Source of the DNA: Inia geoffrensis
Lineage: Eukaryota > Chordata > Mammalia > Artiodactyla > Iniidae
Length of the DNA stretch: 64,000 bases
Direction of reading: 5' to 3'
Assembly: GCA_036417435.1 (NCBI GenBank)
Contig: CM070904.1
Location: forward strand, 21,372,835-21,436,834
Of this stretch, positions 1-9,700 are shown piece by piece; position 1 is the first letter of the stretch; each line of letters starts with the position of its first letter. The position numbers were made by a program, and so were the translations under genes. The notes under the pieces are model-generated. The model had not been told where the DNA came from and did not search any database. It saw only the letters and a program-made list of their open reading frames with translations.

Positions 1-75
1 TGTGGTCTCTGCTAACTTGAGGAAAGAAAGCCTTAGCGGTGGTCCCAGTGCTGGATTGGAAATGGGGAGTCGAAC
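1..75 (+). repeat. Truncated end of a B monomer
   Basis: This is the last 75 bases of the monomer that precedes the first complete dimer. It is the same as the sequence just before the A monomer starting at 16660, including the 'ttgaggaaag' form typical of B-to-A junctions. The CTCF-like site of this monomer would lie just outside the window. Confidence 0.9.
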
Positions 76-324
76 ATGGCTGAACACACACCCTTGGGCT
101 TGTGTATGCTCACCTCCTGCCCCTTAACCTGCACTGCCACACCGCAGGCATTTTGCAAGCCTTGCAAGTGGGCTCTTCGGAGGGTGCCGTGCTTCGCAGG
201 TGGGGCGACTCTAATGAAGAGGGCTGGAGGTGGGAACCTGCCTAGCAGGAGCTGTGGAGATCCGGTTTCTTCACCGCTCTTCCCTCTCAGCTGCTCCACA
301 CTCATTTGGGAACAGCGGGCTCTG

Positions 325-332
325 CTTACCTG
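325..332 (-). other. Perfect 5' splice-donor consensus on the minus strand
   Basis: The plus-strand 'cttacctg' is CAG|GTAAG on the minus strand, the full consensus for a donor site. It is kept in every A and B head I checked, including diverged central-block copies such as 45243. It lies inside the plus-strand exon-like segment, so any use of it would imply antisense transcription. Confidence 0.3.
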
Positions 333-380
333 TAGGAGGGCCACGTTGGATCGGGAGAATGTGATACCACGCAGGGGAGA

Positions 381-441
381 ATGGGCAATAGCGGTCCGCG
401 GTGCCGCTGGTCAGGTAGCACGTCCTCCTCCCTTGCTGCCT
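381..441 (+). other. A-specific CpG-rich 60-bp segment
   Basis: Between the shared 'gcaggggaga' and 'cagcagcagcat', A monomers carry 61 bp where B monomers have one base. The segment has several CpGs (gcggtccgcggtgccgctgg, agcacgtcctcc). It is either an insertion in A or a deletion in B; direction cannot be told from this window. It is present in every A and hybrid head. Confidence 0.85.
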
Positions 442-624
442 CAGCAGCAGCATGCTCCGGCCGTGGGACCCAGGCCTGCCGAGGCTCCAGGAGCCTTACC
501 GTGGTAACGACATCACAGAGGCCTGGGGTAACAGAGTAGGCATTTCTTAACCCCTTACTTGCCTTCTCATTGAACAGTGCTTTACCCTTTCAGCCTAGTT
601 CATATAGAATTTTGGGTCCTTTTC

Positions 625-1455
625 AATTCTACAGCCACGTGATGCAATTATACACGTAGGTGTACCCGTAGGGTTTCGGATTCTTTGCACTCTTCGTTTA
701 TTGAGGAATGTTTTGTAGCGTTCCCTGTGCTTTCCGGTGGGTCGCCCTTGATGAGCACTTTTTGATACATTAAGCGTGTTTCTGTGAAACCCGACCTCCT
801 ACATCACCCTTCCCTGGTCTCCAATTTCCCCCTCAGGCAACTCCAGGCTTCTTTCTTTCCTTTGTAAACCTGTGTTACCTTTGTGTACTAGCTCCCTTAG
901 TATCCGTATTGAGATGGCAGACGTAAGTGTGATATCCTGGGATATGTGTCTTGCTGCCTCTAGTTGACCAGAATTAGTGAGGTCATCTACTGCTCTATGC
1001 ATGCTGCTGCAAAGAGTTTGAGTTCGTTTTGTTCTGTGGCTGAGTGGTAGTCGACTGTGTGTAGGTAGCAGAACATCTTTCTCCATTCACCCCTCGCTGC
1101 ACATTTCGTTCTTTGGATGTCTTGGCTGCGGTCATGGGTACCACAAGGACCGCTGGGGTGCAAGTGCTTCCTTCCAATGATGCTAGTCTCTGGTTATGCG
1201 ACCTGCAGCGGGGTTTCCGAATCTCGTGGTACCTCCAGTGTTTACTTTGGTAAGGAATGTGCCTACTGATCCTCATACCGGCTGTTAGCAATTTACAATC
1301 CCACCAACAGCAATAGCTGGCTTCTCTTTTTGGCATGCCCTGTTGATCACTTATGATTTTAGGGTTTGAGAGGACTGCAGCCAGGGACCACCTCGTGTAG
1401 CTTTCTTTGCAGTCTCTAATCATGACAGATCCTGGGCATCTTTTCTTTTGAGTGT
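625..1455 (+). mobile_element. L1M-type LINE-1 3' end relic, A form
   Basis: This part of each A monomer lines up in order with remembered landmarks of the 3' end of ancient mammalian L1 elements. The matches are 'gcgttccctgtgct' (L1 ...attccctatgctgta), 'cctcaggcaactcc' (ctctggcaacca), 'taagtgtgatatcctgggatatgtgtc' in part (taagtgatatcatatggtatttgtc), 'catgctgctgcaaa' (catgttgctgcaaa), 'tgtggctgagtggta', 'gatgtcttggctg', 'ctggggtgcaagt', 'aatttacaatcccaccaac' and 'catcttttctttt'. It is in L1 sense orientation, heavily diverged and non-coding. In other A monomers it lies at about +549 to +1379 from the start. Subfamily is not resolved. Confidence 0.8.
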
Positions 1456-1544
1456 GCTGTTTTCTAAAACGCGAGTGAGTACCACTGAGTTCTTGAAAGG
1501 TTCCTGCCTCAGAGTCGGGCCTGATTTGAATTCGTTCCCGATTC

Positions 1545-1632
1545 CCAGCCCGGGATAATTCTTGAGGGCAGGGTTGTGTCTGCAAAGCCGCAGGCCATAG
1601 GCCTTGTTGTTGATAGGTGCCCTTCAGCACTG
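1545..1632 (+). mobile_element. L2-like 3' end relic, A form
   Basis: The stretch 'ttcttgagggcagggttgtgtct', then after an apparent deletion 'gataggtgcccttcagca', resembles the 3' end of L2-type elements (ctccttgagggcagggactgtgtct ... catagtaggtgctcaataa). The match is short and the identification tentative; a chance resemblance is possible. The same sequence recurs in every A monomer at about +1469. Confidence 0.35.
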
Positions 1633-1657
1633 TTTTTAAGGTTGTTACGGCAGTGGG

Positions 1658-1671
1658 CCACAAGGCGGCAG
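1658..1671 (+). promoter_or_regulatory. CTCF-like motif, form before B heads
   Basis: CCACAAGGCGGCAG fits the CTCF core consensus CCASYAGRKGGCRS at 12 of 14 positions; the mismatches are A at position 5 and C at position 9. It lies 99 bp before the monomer start and recurs before every B head, for example at 4975, 8293, 11610, 34832, 39858 and 63254. The motif contains a CpG whose methylation could affect binding. Binding is inferred from sequence only. Confidence 0.5.
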
Positions 1672-1756
1672 CACTACTCCGTGTCGTTTCTGGTAACATG
1701 GGGAAAGAAAGTCTTAGCGGGGGTCCCGGTGTTGGATTGGAAATGGGGAGTCGAAG

Positions 1757-2244
1757 GTGGCTGAACACACACCCCGGGGCTTTTGTAGGCTCACCCCCTG
1801 CCCCTTAACCTGCACTGCCCCGCCCCAGGCATATGGCAAGCCTTGCAAGTGGGCTACTCGGAGGTTGTCGTGGCTCGCAGGTGGGGCGATTCTAATGAAG
1901 TGGGCTAGAGGTGGGAACTTGCCTAGGAGGAGCTGTGGAGATCCGGGTTCTTCACAGCCCTTCCCTCTCAGCTGTTCCACCATCACATGGATACACCCGG
2001 CTGTGCTTACCTGTAGGAGAGCAATGTTACATCGGCAGATTCCGGAACCACGCAGGGGAGAACAGCAGCAGCATACTCCAGCCGCGGGACACAGGCCTGC
2101 TGAGGCTCCAGGTGTCTGACACAAGCCGAAGTCACAGAGGCCTGAGGTAAAAAAATGGGCATTTCTTAACCCCTTGCTTGCCTTGTCATTGAACGGTCCT
2201 TTTGCCTTTCAGCATAGTTTATATACAATGTTGCGTCACTTTGA
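1757..2244 (+). other. GC-rich monomer head of unknown origin, B form
   Basis: This is the B counterpart of the A head. It is shorter mainly because it lacks a 60-bp CpG-rich segment present in A. It begins with GTG where most A copies have ATG. Its end differs too: B reads 'gtgtctgacacaagccgaag' where A reads 'gagccttaccgtggtaacg'. No gene or known repeat family is recognised. Confidence 0.6.
1972..2146 (+). other. Exon-like segment in B heads (plus strand)
   Basis: The acceptor-like 'cccttccctctcag' ends at 1971 and a good donor-like 'cctgag|gtaaaaaaa' begins at 2147; in many copies this reads 'cctgag|gtaagaaaa', close to the U1 consensus. The enclosed segment is 175 bp. A and B heads use different donor positions because their ends have diverged. 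Confidence 0.28.
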
Positions 2245-3070
2245 CTTCTATAGCCACTTGATGCAATTATAACGGTAGCTGCACCTGTAGGGTTTCGGAT
2301 TTTTTGCCCCGTTAGTTTATCGAGGAATATTTTGTAGCGTTCCCTGTGCTTTCGGGTGGGTCGCCCTTGATGAGCACTTTTTGATACGTTAAGTGTGTTT
2401 CTGTTTATCCCAATCTCCTAATTCACCCTTCCCCGGTCTCCAGGTTCCCCATGTGGGAACTCCTCGCTTCTTTCTTCCCTTTGTGAACCTGTGTTTCCTT
2501 TCTTTACTAGCTTCCTTTGTATCCCTATTTAGACTGCACACATAAGTGATATCCGGGGATATGTGCCTTGCTGCCTCTAATTGACCAGAGTTAGGGAGAT
2601 CATCTTCGGCTCGACCCATGCTGCTGCAAATACTATGAGTTCCTTTTGTTCTGTGGCTGAGTGGTAGGCGAGTGTGTGTAGGTAGCAGAACATCTTTCTC
2701 CCTTCAGCCCTCGCTCGACAGTTTGTTCGTTTGTATGTCTTGGCTGTGGTCAAGGGTACCACAAGCACTGACTGGGTGCAAGTGCTTCCTTCCAATGATG
2801 CTAGTCTCTGGTTATACGACCTGCAGAGGCGTTTCCGAATCTTGTGGTACCTCCAATGTTTATTTAGGTAAGGAATGTGCCTACTGATCCTCATACCTGC
2901 TGTTACCAATTTACAATTCCACCAACAGCAATAGCTGACTTCCCTTTTTGGCATGCACTCTTGAGCACTTAAAATGTTAGGGTTTGACAGGACTGCAGCC
3001 AGGGAACAACTCGGCTAACTTTCTTTTCACTCTCTAATTATGACAGATCCTGAGCATGTTTTCATTTGAA
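2245..3070 (+). mobile_element. L1M-type LINE-1 3' end relic, B form
   Basis: This is the B counterpart of the A relic, with some landmarks better preserved. It contains 'tatttagactgcacac' then 'ataagtgatatccgggg' (L1 ttttagattccacatataagtgatatcatatgg), 'catgctgctgcaaata', 'tgtggctgagtggtag', 'tgtcttggctgtgg', 'aatttacaattccaccaac' and 'gagcatgttttcat' (gagcatcttttcat). It sits at about +488 to +1313 in B monomers. Because A and B carry the same relic at the same place, the L1 insertion predates the duplication that made the two forms. Confidence 0.8.
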
Positions 3071-3164
3071 TGTGTTCTTTTCTAAAAGATGGGTGAGTAT
3101 CACTGAGTTCTTGAATGGTTCGTGCCTCAGTGTTTGGCCTGATTTGACTTAATTTCAGAGTACC

Positions 3165-3251
3165 TAGCCCAGGATATTTCTTGAGGGCAGGGTTGTGTTT
3201 GCAAAGCTGCAGGCCATAGACCTTGTGAATGATAGGTGCCTTTCAGCACGG
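3165..3251 (+). mobile_element. L2-like 3' end relic, B form
   Basis: This is the B counterpart: 'ttcttgagggcagggttgtgtt' followed by 'gaatgataggtgcctttcagca'. It differs from the A form at several bases (gtgttt for gtgtct, gctgcagg for gccgcagg). These differences are useful for locating A/B switches in hybrid monomers. Confidence 0.35.
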
Positions 3252-3287
3252 TTGATAAGGTTCTTACGTTTGGTAAGGTTGTTACGG
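3252..3287 (+). repeat. 18-bp tandem duplication specific to B tails
   Basis: Two imperfect 18-bp units stand side by side: ttgataaggttcttacgt and ttggtaaggttgttacgg. A tails hold a single unit. The duplication accounts for 18 of the bases that separate A-tail from B-tail length. It explains why A-front/B-back hybrids are about 1,699 bp. Confidence 0.85.
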
Positions 3288-3294
3288 CAGTGTG

Positions 3295-3308
3295 CTACAA
3301 GGCGGCAG
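3295..3308 (+). promoter_or_regulatory. CTCF-like motif, form before A heads
   Basis: CTACAAGGCGGCAG fits the CTCF consensus at 11 of 14 positions, one fewer than the form before B heads because of T at position 2. It also lies 99 bp before the A start, for example at 6612, 9930, 16561, 33150, 38176 and 49920. All copies face the same way. Confidence 0.42.
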
Positions 3309-3393
3309 CACTACTCCGTGTGGTCTCTGCTAACTTGAGGAAAGAAAGCCTTAGCGGTGGTCCCAGTGCTGGATTGGAAATGGGGAGTCGAAC

Positions 3394-6300
3394 ATGGCTG
3401 AACACACACCCCTGGGCTTGTGTATGCTCACCTCCTGCCCCTTAACCTGCACTGCCACACCCCAGGCATATCTCAAGCCTTGCAAAAGGGCTCCTCGGAG
3501 GGTGCCGTGGTTCGCACGTGGGGCGACTCTAATGAAGAGGGTTGGAGGTGGGAACCTGCCTAGCAGGAGCTGTGGAGATCCGGTTTCTTCACCGCTCTTC
3601 CCTCTCAGCTGCTCCACACTCATTTGGGAACAGCGGGCTCTGCTTACCTGTAGGAGGGCCACGTTGGATCGGGAGAATGTGGTACCACGCAGGGGAGAAT
3701 GGGCAATAGCGGTCCGAGGTGCCGCTGGTCAGGTAGCACGTCCTCCTCCCTTGCTGCCTCAGCAGCAGCATGCTCCGGCCGTGGGGCCCAGGCCTGCCGA
3801 GGCTCCAGGAGCCTTACCGTGGTAAGGACATCACAGAGGCCTGGGGTAACAGAGTAGGCATTTCTTAACCCCTTACTTGCCTTCTCATTGAACAGTGCTT
3901 TCCCTTTCAGCCTAGTTCATATAGAATTTTGGGTCCTTTTCAATTCTACAGCCACCTGATGCAATTATACACGTAGGTGTACCCGTAGGGTTTCGGATTC
4001 TTTGCACTCTTCGTTTATTGAGGAATGTTTTGTAGCGTTCCCTGTGCTTTCCGGTGGGTCGCCCTTGATGAGCACTTTTTGATACGTTAAGCGTGTTTCT
4101 GTGAAACCCGACCTCCTACATCACCCTTCCCCGGTCTCCAATTTCCCCCTCAGGCAACTCCAGGCTTCTTTCTTTCCTTTGTAAACCTGTGTTACCTTTG
4201 TGTACTAGCTCCCTTAGTATCCGTATTGAGATGGCAGACGTAAGTGTGATATCCTGGGATATGTGTCTTGCTGCCTCTAGTTGACCAGAATTAGTGAGGT
4301 CATCTACTGCTCTATGCATGCTGCTGCAAAGAGTTTGAGTTCGTTTTGTTCTGTGGCTGAGTGGTAGTCGACTGTGTGTAGGTAGCTGCACATCTTTCTG
4401 CATTCACCCCTCGCGGCACATTTCGTTCTTTGGATGTCTTGGCTGCGGTCATGGGTACCACAAGGACCGCTGGGGTGCAAGTGCTTCCTTCCAATGATGC
4501 TAGTCTCTGGTTATGCGACCTGCAGCGGGGTTTCCGAATCTCGTGGTACCTCCAGTGTTTACTTTGGTAAGGAATGTGCCTACTGATCCTCATACCGGCT
4601 GTTAGCAATTTACAATCCCACCAACAGCAATAGCTGGCTTCTCTTTTTGGCATGCCCTCTTGATCACTTATGATTTTAGGGTTTGAGAGGACTGCAGCCA
4701 GGGACCACCTCGTGTAGCTTTCTTTGCACTCTCTAATCATGACAGATCCTGGGCATCTTTTCTTTTGAGTGTGCTGTTTTCTAAAACGCGAGTGAGTACC
4801 ACTGAGTTCTTGAAAGGTTCCTGCCTCAGAGTCGGGCCTGAGTTGAATTCGTTCCCGATTCCCAGCCCGGGATAATTCTTGAGGGCAGGGTTGTGTCTGC
4901 AAAGCCGCAGGCCATAGGCCTTGTTGTTGATAGGTGCCCTTCAGCACTGTTGTTAAGGTTGTTACGGCAGTGGGCCACAAGGCGGCAGCACTACTCCGTG
5001 TCGTCTCTGGTAACATGGGGAAAGAAAGTCTTAGCGGGGGTCCCGGTGTTGGATTGGAAATGGGGAGTCGAAGGTGGCTGAACACACACCCCGGGGCTTT
5101 TGTAGGCTCACCCCCTGCCCCGTAACCTGCACTGCCCCGCCCCAGGCATATGGCAAGCCTTGCAAGTGGGCTACTCGGAGGGTGTCGTGGCTCGCAGGTG
5201 GGGCGACTCTAATGAAGTGGGCTGGAGGTGGGAACTTGCCTAGGAGGAGCTGTGGAGATCCGGGTTCTTCACAGCCCTTCCCTCTCAGCTGTTCCACCAT
5301 CACATGGATACACCCGGCTGTGCTTACCTGTAGGAGGGCCATGTTACATCGGCAGATTGCGGAACCACGCAGGGGAGAACAGCAGCAGCATCCTCCAGCC
5401 GCGGGACACAGGCCTGCTGAGGCTCCAGGTGTCTGACACAAGCCGAAGTCACAGAGGCCTGAGGTAAGAAAATGGGCATTTCTTAACCCCTTGCTTGCCT
5501 TGTCATTGAACGGTCCTTTTGCCTTTCAGCATAGTTTATATACAATGTTGCGTCTCTTTGACTTCTATAGCCACTTGATGCAATTATAACGGTAGCTGCA
5601 CCTGTAGGGTTTCGGATTTTTTGCCCCGTTAGTTTATCGAGGAATATTTTGTAGCGTTCCCTGTGCTTTCGGGTGGGTCGCCCTTGATGAGCACTTTTTG
5701 ATACGTTAAGTGTGTTTCTGTTTATCCCAATCTCCTAATTCACCCTTCCCCGGTCTCCAGTTTCCCCATGTGGGAACTCCTCGCTTCTTTCTTCCCTTTG
5801 TGAACCTGTGTTTCCTTTCTTTACTAGCTTCCTTTGTATCCCTAATTAGACTGCACACATAAGTGTTATCCTGGGATATGTGCCTTGCTGCCTCTAATTG
5901 ACCAGAATTAGGGAGATCATCTTCGGCTCGACCCATGCTGCTGCAAATACTATGAGTTCCTTTTGTTCTGTGGCTGAGTGGTAGGCGAGTGTGTGTACGT
6001 AGCAGAACATCTTTCTCCCTTCACCCCTCGCTCGACAGTTCGTTCGTTTGTATGTCTTGGCTGTGGTCAAGGGTACCACAACCACTGACTGGGTGCAAAT
6101 GCCTCCTTCCAATGATGCTAGTCTCTGGTTATACGACCTGCAGAGTCGTTTCCGAATCTTGTGGTACCTCCAATGTTTATTTAGGTAAGGAATGTGCCTA
6201 CTGATCCTCATACCTGGTGTTACCAATTTTCAATTCCACCAACAGCAATAGCTGACTTCCCTTTTTGGCATGCCCTCTTGAGCACTTAAAAGGTTAGGGT

Positions 6301-6710
6301 TTGACAGGACTGCAGCCAGGGAACAACTCGGCTAACTTTCTTTTCACTCTCTAATTATGACAGATCCTGATCATCTTTTCATTTGAATGTGTTCTTTTCT
6401 AAAAGATGGGTGAGTATCACTGAGTTCTTGAATGGTTCGTGCCTCAGTGTTTGGCCTGATTTGACTTAATTTCAGAGTACCTAGCCCAGGATATTTCTTG
6501 AGCGCAGGGTTGTGTTTGCAAAGCTGCAGGCCATAGACCTTGTGAATGATAGATGCCTTTCCGCACGGTTGGTAAGGTTCTTACGTTTTGTAAGGTTGTT
6601 ACGGCAGTGTGCTACAAGGCGGCAGCACTACTCCGTGTGGTCTCTGCTAACTTGAGGAAACAAAGCCTTAGCGGTGGTCCCAGTGCTGGATTGGAAATGG
6701 GGAGTCGAAC
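3394..6710 (+). repeat. Dimer 2 (A 3394-5073, B 5074-6710)
   Basis: The A head has the 'L' form (caggcatatctcaag, followed by 'caaaagggctcc'). The A tail has the 'p' form (ctgcacatctttctgc). The B head is the 'g' form (gagggtgtcg) and the B tail the 'h' form (cttcacccctcgctc). It is closest to dimer 4, 6,635 bp downstream, which suggests a local two-dimer (6.63 kb) period. Confidence 0.96.
3815..3830. other. 16-bp inverted repeat at the end of some A heads
   Basis: CCTTACC-GT-GGTAAGG has two 7-bp arms around a 2-bp centre. It gives a donor-like sequence on each strand. Copies reading 'ggtaacg' have shorter 5-bp arms. The two forms are useful subtype markers. Confidence 0.6.
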
Positions 6711-9700
6711 ATGGCTGAACACACACCCCTGGGCTTGTGTATGCTCACCTCCTGCCCCTTAACCTGCACTGCCACACCGCAGGCATTTTGCAAGCCTTGC
6801 AAGTGGGCTCTTCGGAGGGTGCCGTGGTTCGCAGGTGGGGCGACTCTAATGAAGAGGGCTGGAGGTGGGAACCTGCCTAGCAGGAGCTGTGGAGATCCGG
6901 TTTCTTCACCGCTCTTCCCTCTCAGCTGCTCCACACTCATTTGGGAACAGCGGGCTCTGCTTACCTGTAGGAGGGCCACGTTGGATCGGGAGAATGTGGT
7001 ACCACGCAGGGGAGAATGGGCAATAGCGGTCCGAGGTGCCGCTGGTCAGGTAGCACGTCGTCCTCCCTTGCTGCCTCAGCAGCAGCATGCTCCGGCCGTG
7101 GGACCCAGGCCTGCCGAGGCTCCAGGGGCCTTACCGTGGTAAGGACATCACAGAGGCCTGGGGTAACAGAGTAGGCATTTCTTAACCCCTTACTTGCCTT
7201 CTCATTGAACAGTGCTTTACCCTTTCAGCCTAGTTCATATAGAATTTTGGGTCCTTTTCAATTCTACAGCCACCTGATGCAATTATACACATAGGTGTAC
7301 CCGTAGGGTTTCGGATTCTTTGCACTCTTCGTTTATTGAGGAATGTTTTGTAGCGTTCCTTGTGCTTTCCGGTGGGTCGCCCTTGATGAGCACTTTTTGA
7401 TACGTTAAGCGTGTTTCTGTGAAACCCGACCTCCTACATCACCCTTCCCCGGTCTCCAATTTCCCCCTCAGGCAACTCCAGGCTTCTTTCTTTCCTTTGT
7501 AAACCTGTGTTACCTTTGTGTACTAGCTCCCTTAGTATCCGTATTGAGATGGCAGACGTAAGTGTGATATCCTGGGATATGTGTCTTGCTGCCTCTAGTT
7601 GACCAGAATTAGTGAGGTCATCTACTGCTCTATGCATGCTGCTGCAAAGAGTTTGAGTTCGTTTTGTTCTGTGGCTGAGTGGTAGTCGACTGTGTGTAGG
7701 TAGCAGAACATCTTTCTCCATTCACCCCTCGCTGCACATTTCGTTCTTTGGATGTCTTGGCTGCGGTCATGGGTACCACAAGGACCGCTGGGGTGCAAGT
7801 GCTTCCTTCCAATGATGCTAGTCTCTGGTTATGCGACCTGCAGCGGGGTTTCCGAATCTCGTGGTACCTCCAGTGTTTACTTTGGTAAGGAATGTGCCTA
7901 CTGATCCTCATACCGGCTGTTAGCAATTTACAATCCCACCAACAGCAATAGCTGGCTTCTCTTTTTGGCATGCCCTGTTGATCACTTATGATTTTAGGGT
8001 TTGAGAGGACTGCAGCCAGGGACCACCTCGTGTAGCTTTCTTTGCAGTCTCTAATCATGACAGATCCTGGGCATCTTTTCTTTTGAGTGTGCTGTTTTCT
8101 AAAACGCGAGTGAGTACCACTGAGTTCTTGAAAGGTTCCTGCCTCAGAGTCGGGCCTGATTTGAATTCGTTCCCGATTCCCAGCCCGGGATAATTCTTGA
8201 GGGCAGGGTTGTGTCTGCAAAGCCGCAGGCCATAGGCCTTGTTGTTGATAGGTGCCCTTCAGCACTGTTGTTAAGGTTGTTACGGCAGTGGGCCACAAGG
8301 CGGCAGCACTACTCCGTGTCGTCTCTGGTAACATGGGGAAAGAAAGTCTTAGCGGGGGTCCCGGTGTTGGATTGGAAATGGGGAGTCGAAGGTGGCTGAA
8401 CACACACCCCGGGGCTTTTGTAGGCTCACCCCCTGCCCCTTAACCTGCACTGCCCCGCCCCAGGCATATGGCAAGCCTTGCAAGAGGGCTACTCGGAGGT
8501 TGTCGTGGCTCGCAGGTGGGGCGACTCTAATGAAGTGGGCTGGAGGTGGGAACTTGCCTAGGAGGAGCTGTGGAGATCCGGGTTCTTCACAGCCCTTCCC
8601 TCTCAGCTCTTCCACCATCACATGGATACACCCGGCTGTGCTTACCTGTAGGAGAGCCATGTTACATCTGCAGATTGCGGAACCACGCAGGGGAGAACAG
8701 CAGCAGCATCCTCCAGCCGCGGGACACAGGCCTGCTGAGGCTCCAGGTGTCTGACACCAGCCGAAGTCACAGAGGCCTGAGGTAAGAAAATGGGCATTTC
8801 TTAACCCCTTGCTTGCCTTGTCATTGAACGGTCCTTTTGTCTTTCACCATAGTTTATATACAATGTTGCGTCTCTTTGACTTCTATAGCCACTTGTTGCA
8901 ATTATAACGGTAGCTGCACCTGTAGGGTTTCGGATTTTTTGCCCCTTTAGTTTATCGAGGAATATTTTGTAGCGTTCCCTGTGCTTTCAGGTGGGTCGCC
9001 CTTGATAAGCACTTTTTGATACGTTAAGTGTGTTTCTGTTTATCCCAATCTCCTAATTCACCCTTCCCCGGTCTCCAGTTTCCCCATGTGGGAACTCCTC
9101 GCTTCTTTCTTCCCTTTGTGAACCTGTGTTTCCTTTCTTTACTAGCTTCCTTTGTATCCCTATTTAGACTGCACACATAAGTGATATCCGGGGATATGTG
9201 CCTTGCTGCCTCTAATTGACCAGAGTTAGGGAGATCATCTTCGGCTCGACCCATGCTGCTGCAAATACTATGAGTTCCTTTTGTTCTGTGGCTGAGTGGT
9301 AGGCGAGTGTGTGTAGGTAGCAGAACATCTTTCTCCCTTCAGCCCTCGCTCGACAGTTTGTTCGTTTGTATGTCTTGGCTGTGGTCAAGGGTACCACAAG
9401 CACTGACTGGGTGCAAGTGCTTCCTTCCAATGATGCTAGTCTCTGGTTATACGACCTGCAGAGGCATTTCCGAATCTTGTGGTACCTGCAATGTTTATTT
9501 AGGTAAGGAATGTGCCTACTGATCCTCATACCTGCTGTTACCAATTTACAATTCCACCAACAGCAATAGCTGACTTCCCTTTTTGGCATGCCCTCTTGAG
9601 CACTTAAAATGTTAGGGTTTGACAGGACTGCAGCCAGGGAACAACTCGGCTAACTTTCTTTTCACTCTCTAATTATGACAGATCCTGAGCATGTTTTCAT

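Larger units (their letters stand above)
291..503 (+). other. Exon-like segment in A heads (plus strand)
   Basis: A strong acceptor-like sequence (cgctcttccctctcag, ending at 290) is followed 213 bp later by a donor-like 'gtg|gtaacg' (GT at 504). In the copies at 3394, 6711, 10029, 13342, 23296, 50019, 55037 and 61673 the donor is the better 'gtg|gtaagg'. This is a sequence-based suggestion only; transcription of the array is not shown. Confidence 0.25.
76..624 (+). other. GC-rich monomer head of unknown origin, A form
   Basis: This non-L1 part of the A monomer is rich in GC and CpG. I cannot assign it to a gene or repeat family. It holds a 143-codon plus-strand frame (76-507) and shorter antisense frames that persist in most copies. 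Copies differ by many amino-acid-changing substitutions. The ATG is ACG in the monomers at 36568, 41594 and 48312 and GTG in the one at 50019, so I do not call a protein. Splice-like signals on both strands are described separately. Confidence 0.6.
76..3393 (+). repeat. Dimer 1 (A 76-1756, B 1757-3393)
   Basis: A is 1,681 bp and B is 1,637 bp. The A head has the 'F' form (gcaggcattttgcaag) and the B head the 't' form (gaggttgtcg). The B tail is the 'q' form (cttcagccctcgctc). From about 1630 to 2240 it carries rare variants found elsewhere only in dimer 6: 'tttttaagg' near 1634, 'gcgattctaatg' near 1887 and 'gcgtcacttt' near 2235. This points to a recent copy event between the two. Confidence 0.96.

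Noticed and set aside
76..507. 143-codon plus-strand open frame repeated in every A head
   Set aside because: Copies differ by many amino-acid-changing substitutions, the ATG is lost in several copies (ACG or GTG), no known domain is visible, and antisense frames are open over the same bases. This is typical of GC-rich, stop-poor DNA.
995..1768. 257-codon minus-strand frame as a protein gene
   Set aside because: It is antisense to an L1 3'-end relic, is broken by a one-base change in the central block, and its sequence shows no motif that I recognise.
2065..2076. CAG-type microsatellite in 'aacagcagcagcat'
   Set aside because: There are only about three units and the length hardly varies among copies.
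1757..2119. 120-codon frame repeated in B heads
   Set aside because: It starts at GTG, has no recognisable domain, and its end differs from the A-head frame because of non-coding-style changes, including a 60-bp length difference.
2218..2230. TATA-box-like 'tttatatac' in B heads
   Set aside because: It lies at the edge of the AT-richer L1-derived part with no supporting initiator or conserved counterpart in A heads ('ttcatatag').
2980..2995. 'gttagggtttga' as interstitial telomere repeat
   Set aside because: It is a single degenerate unit in each monomer, not a tandem TTAGGG run.
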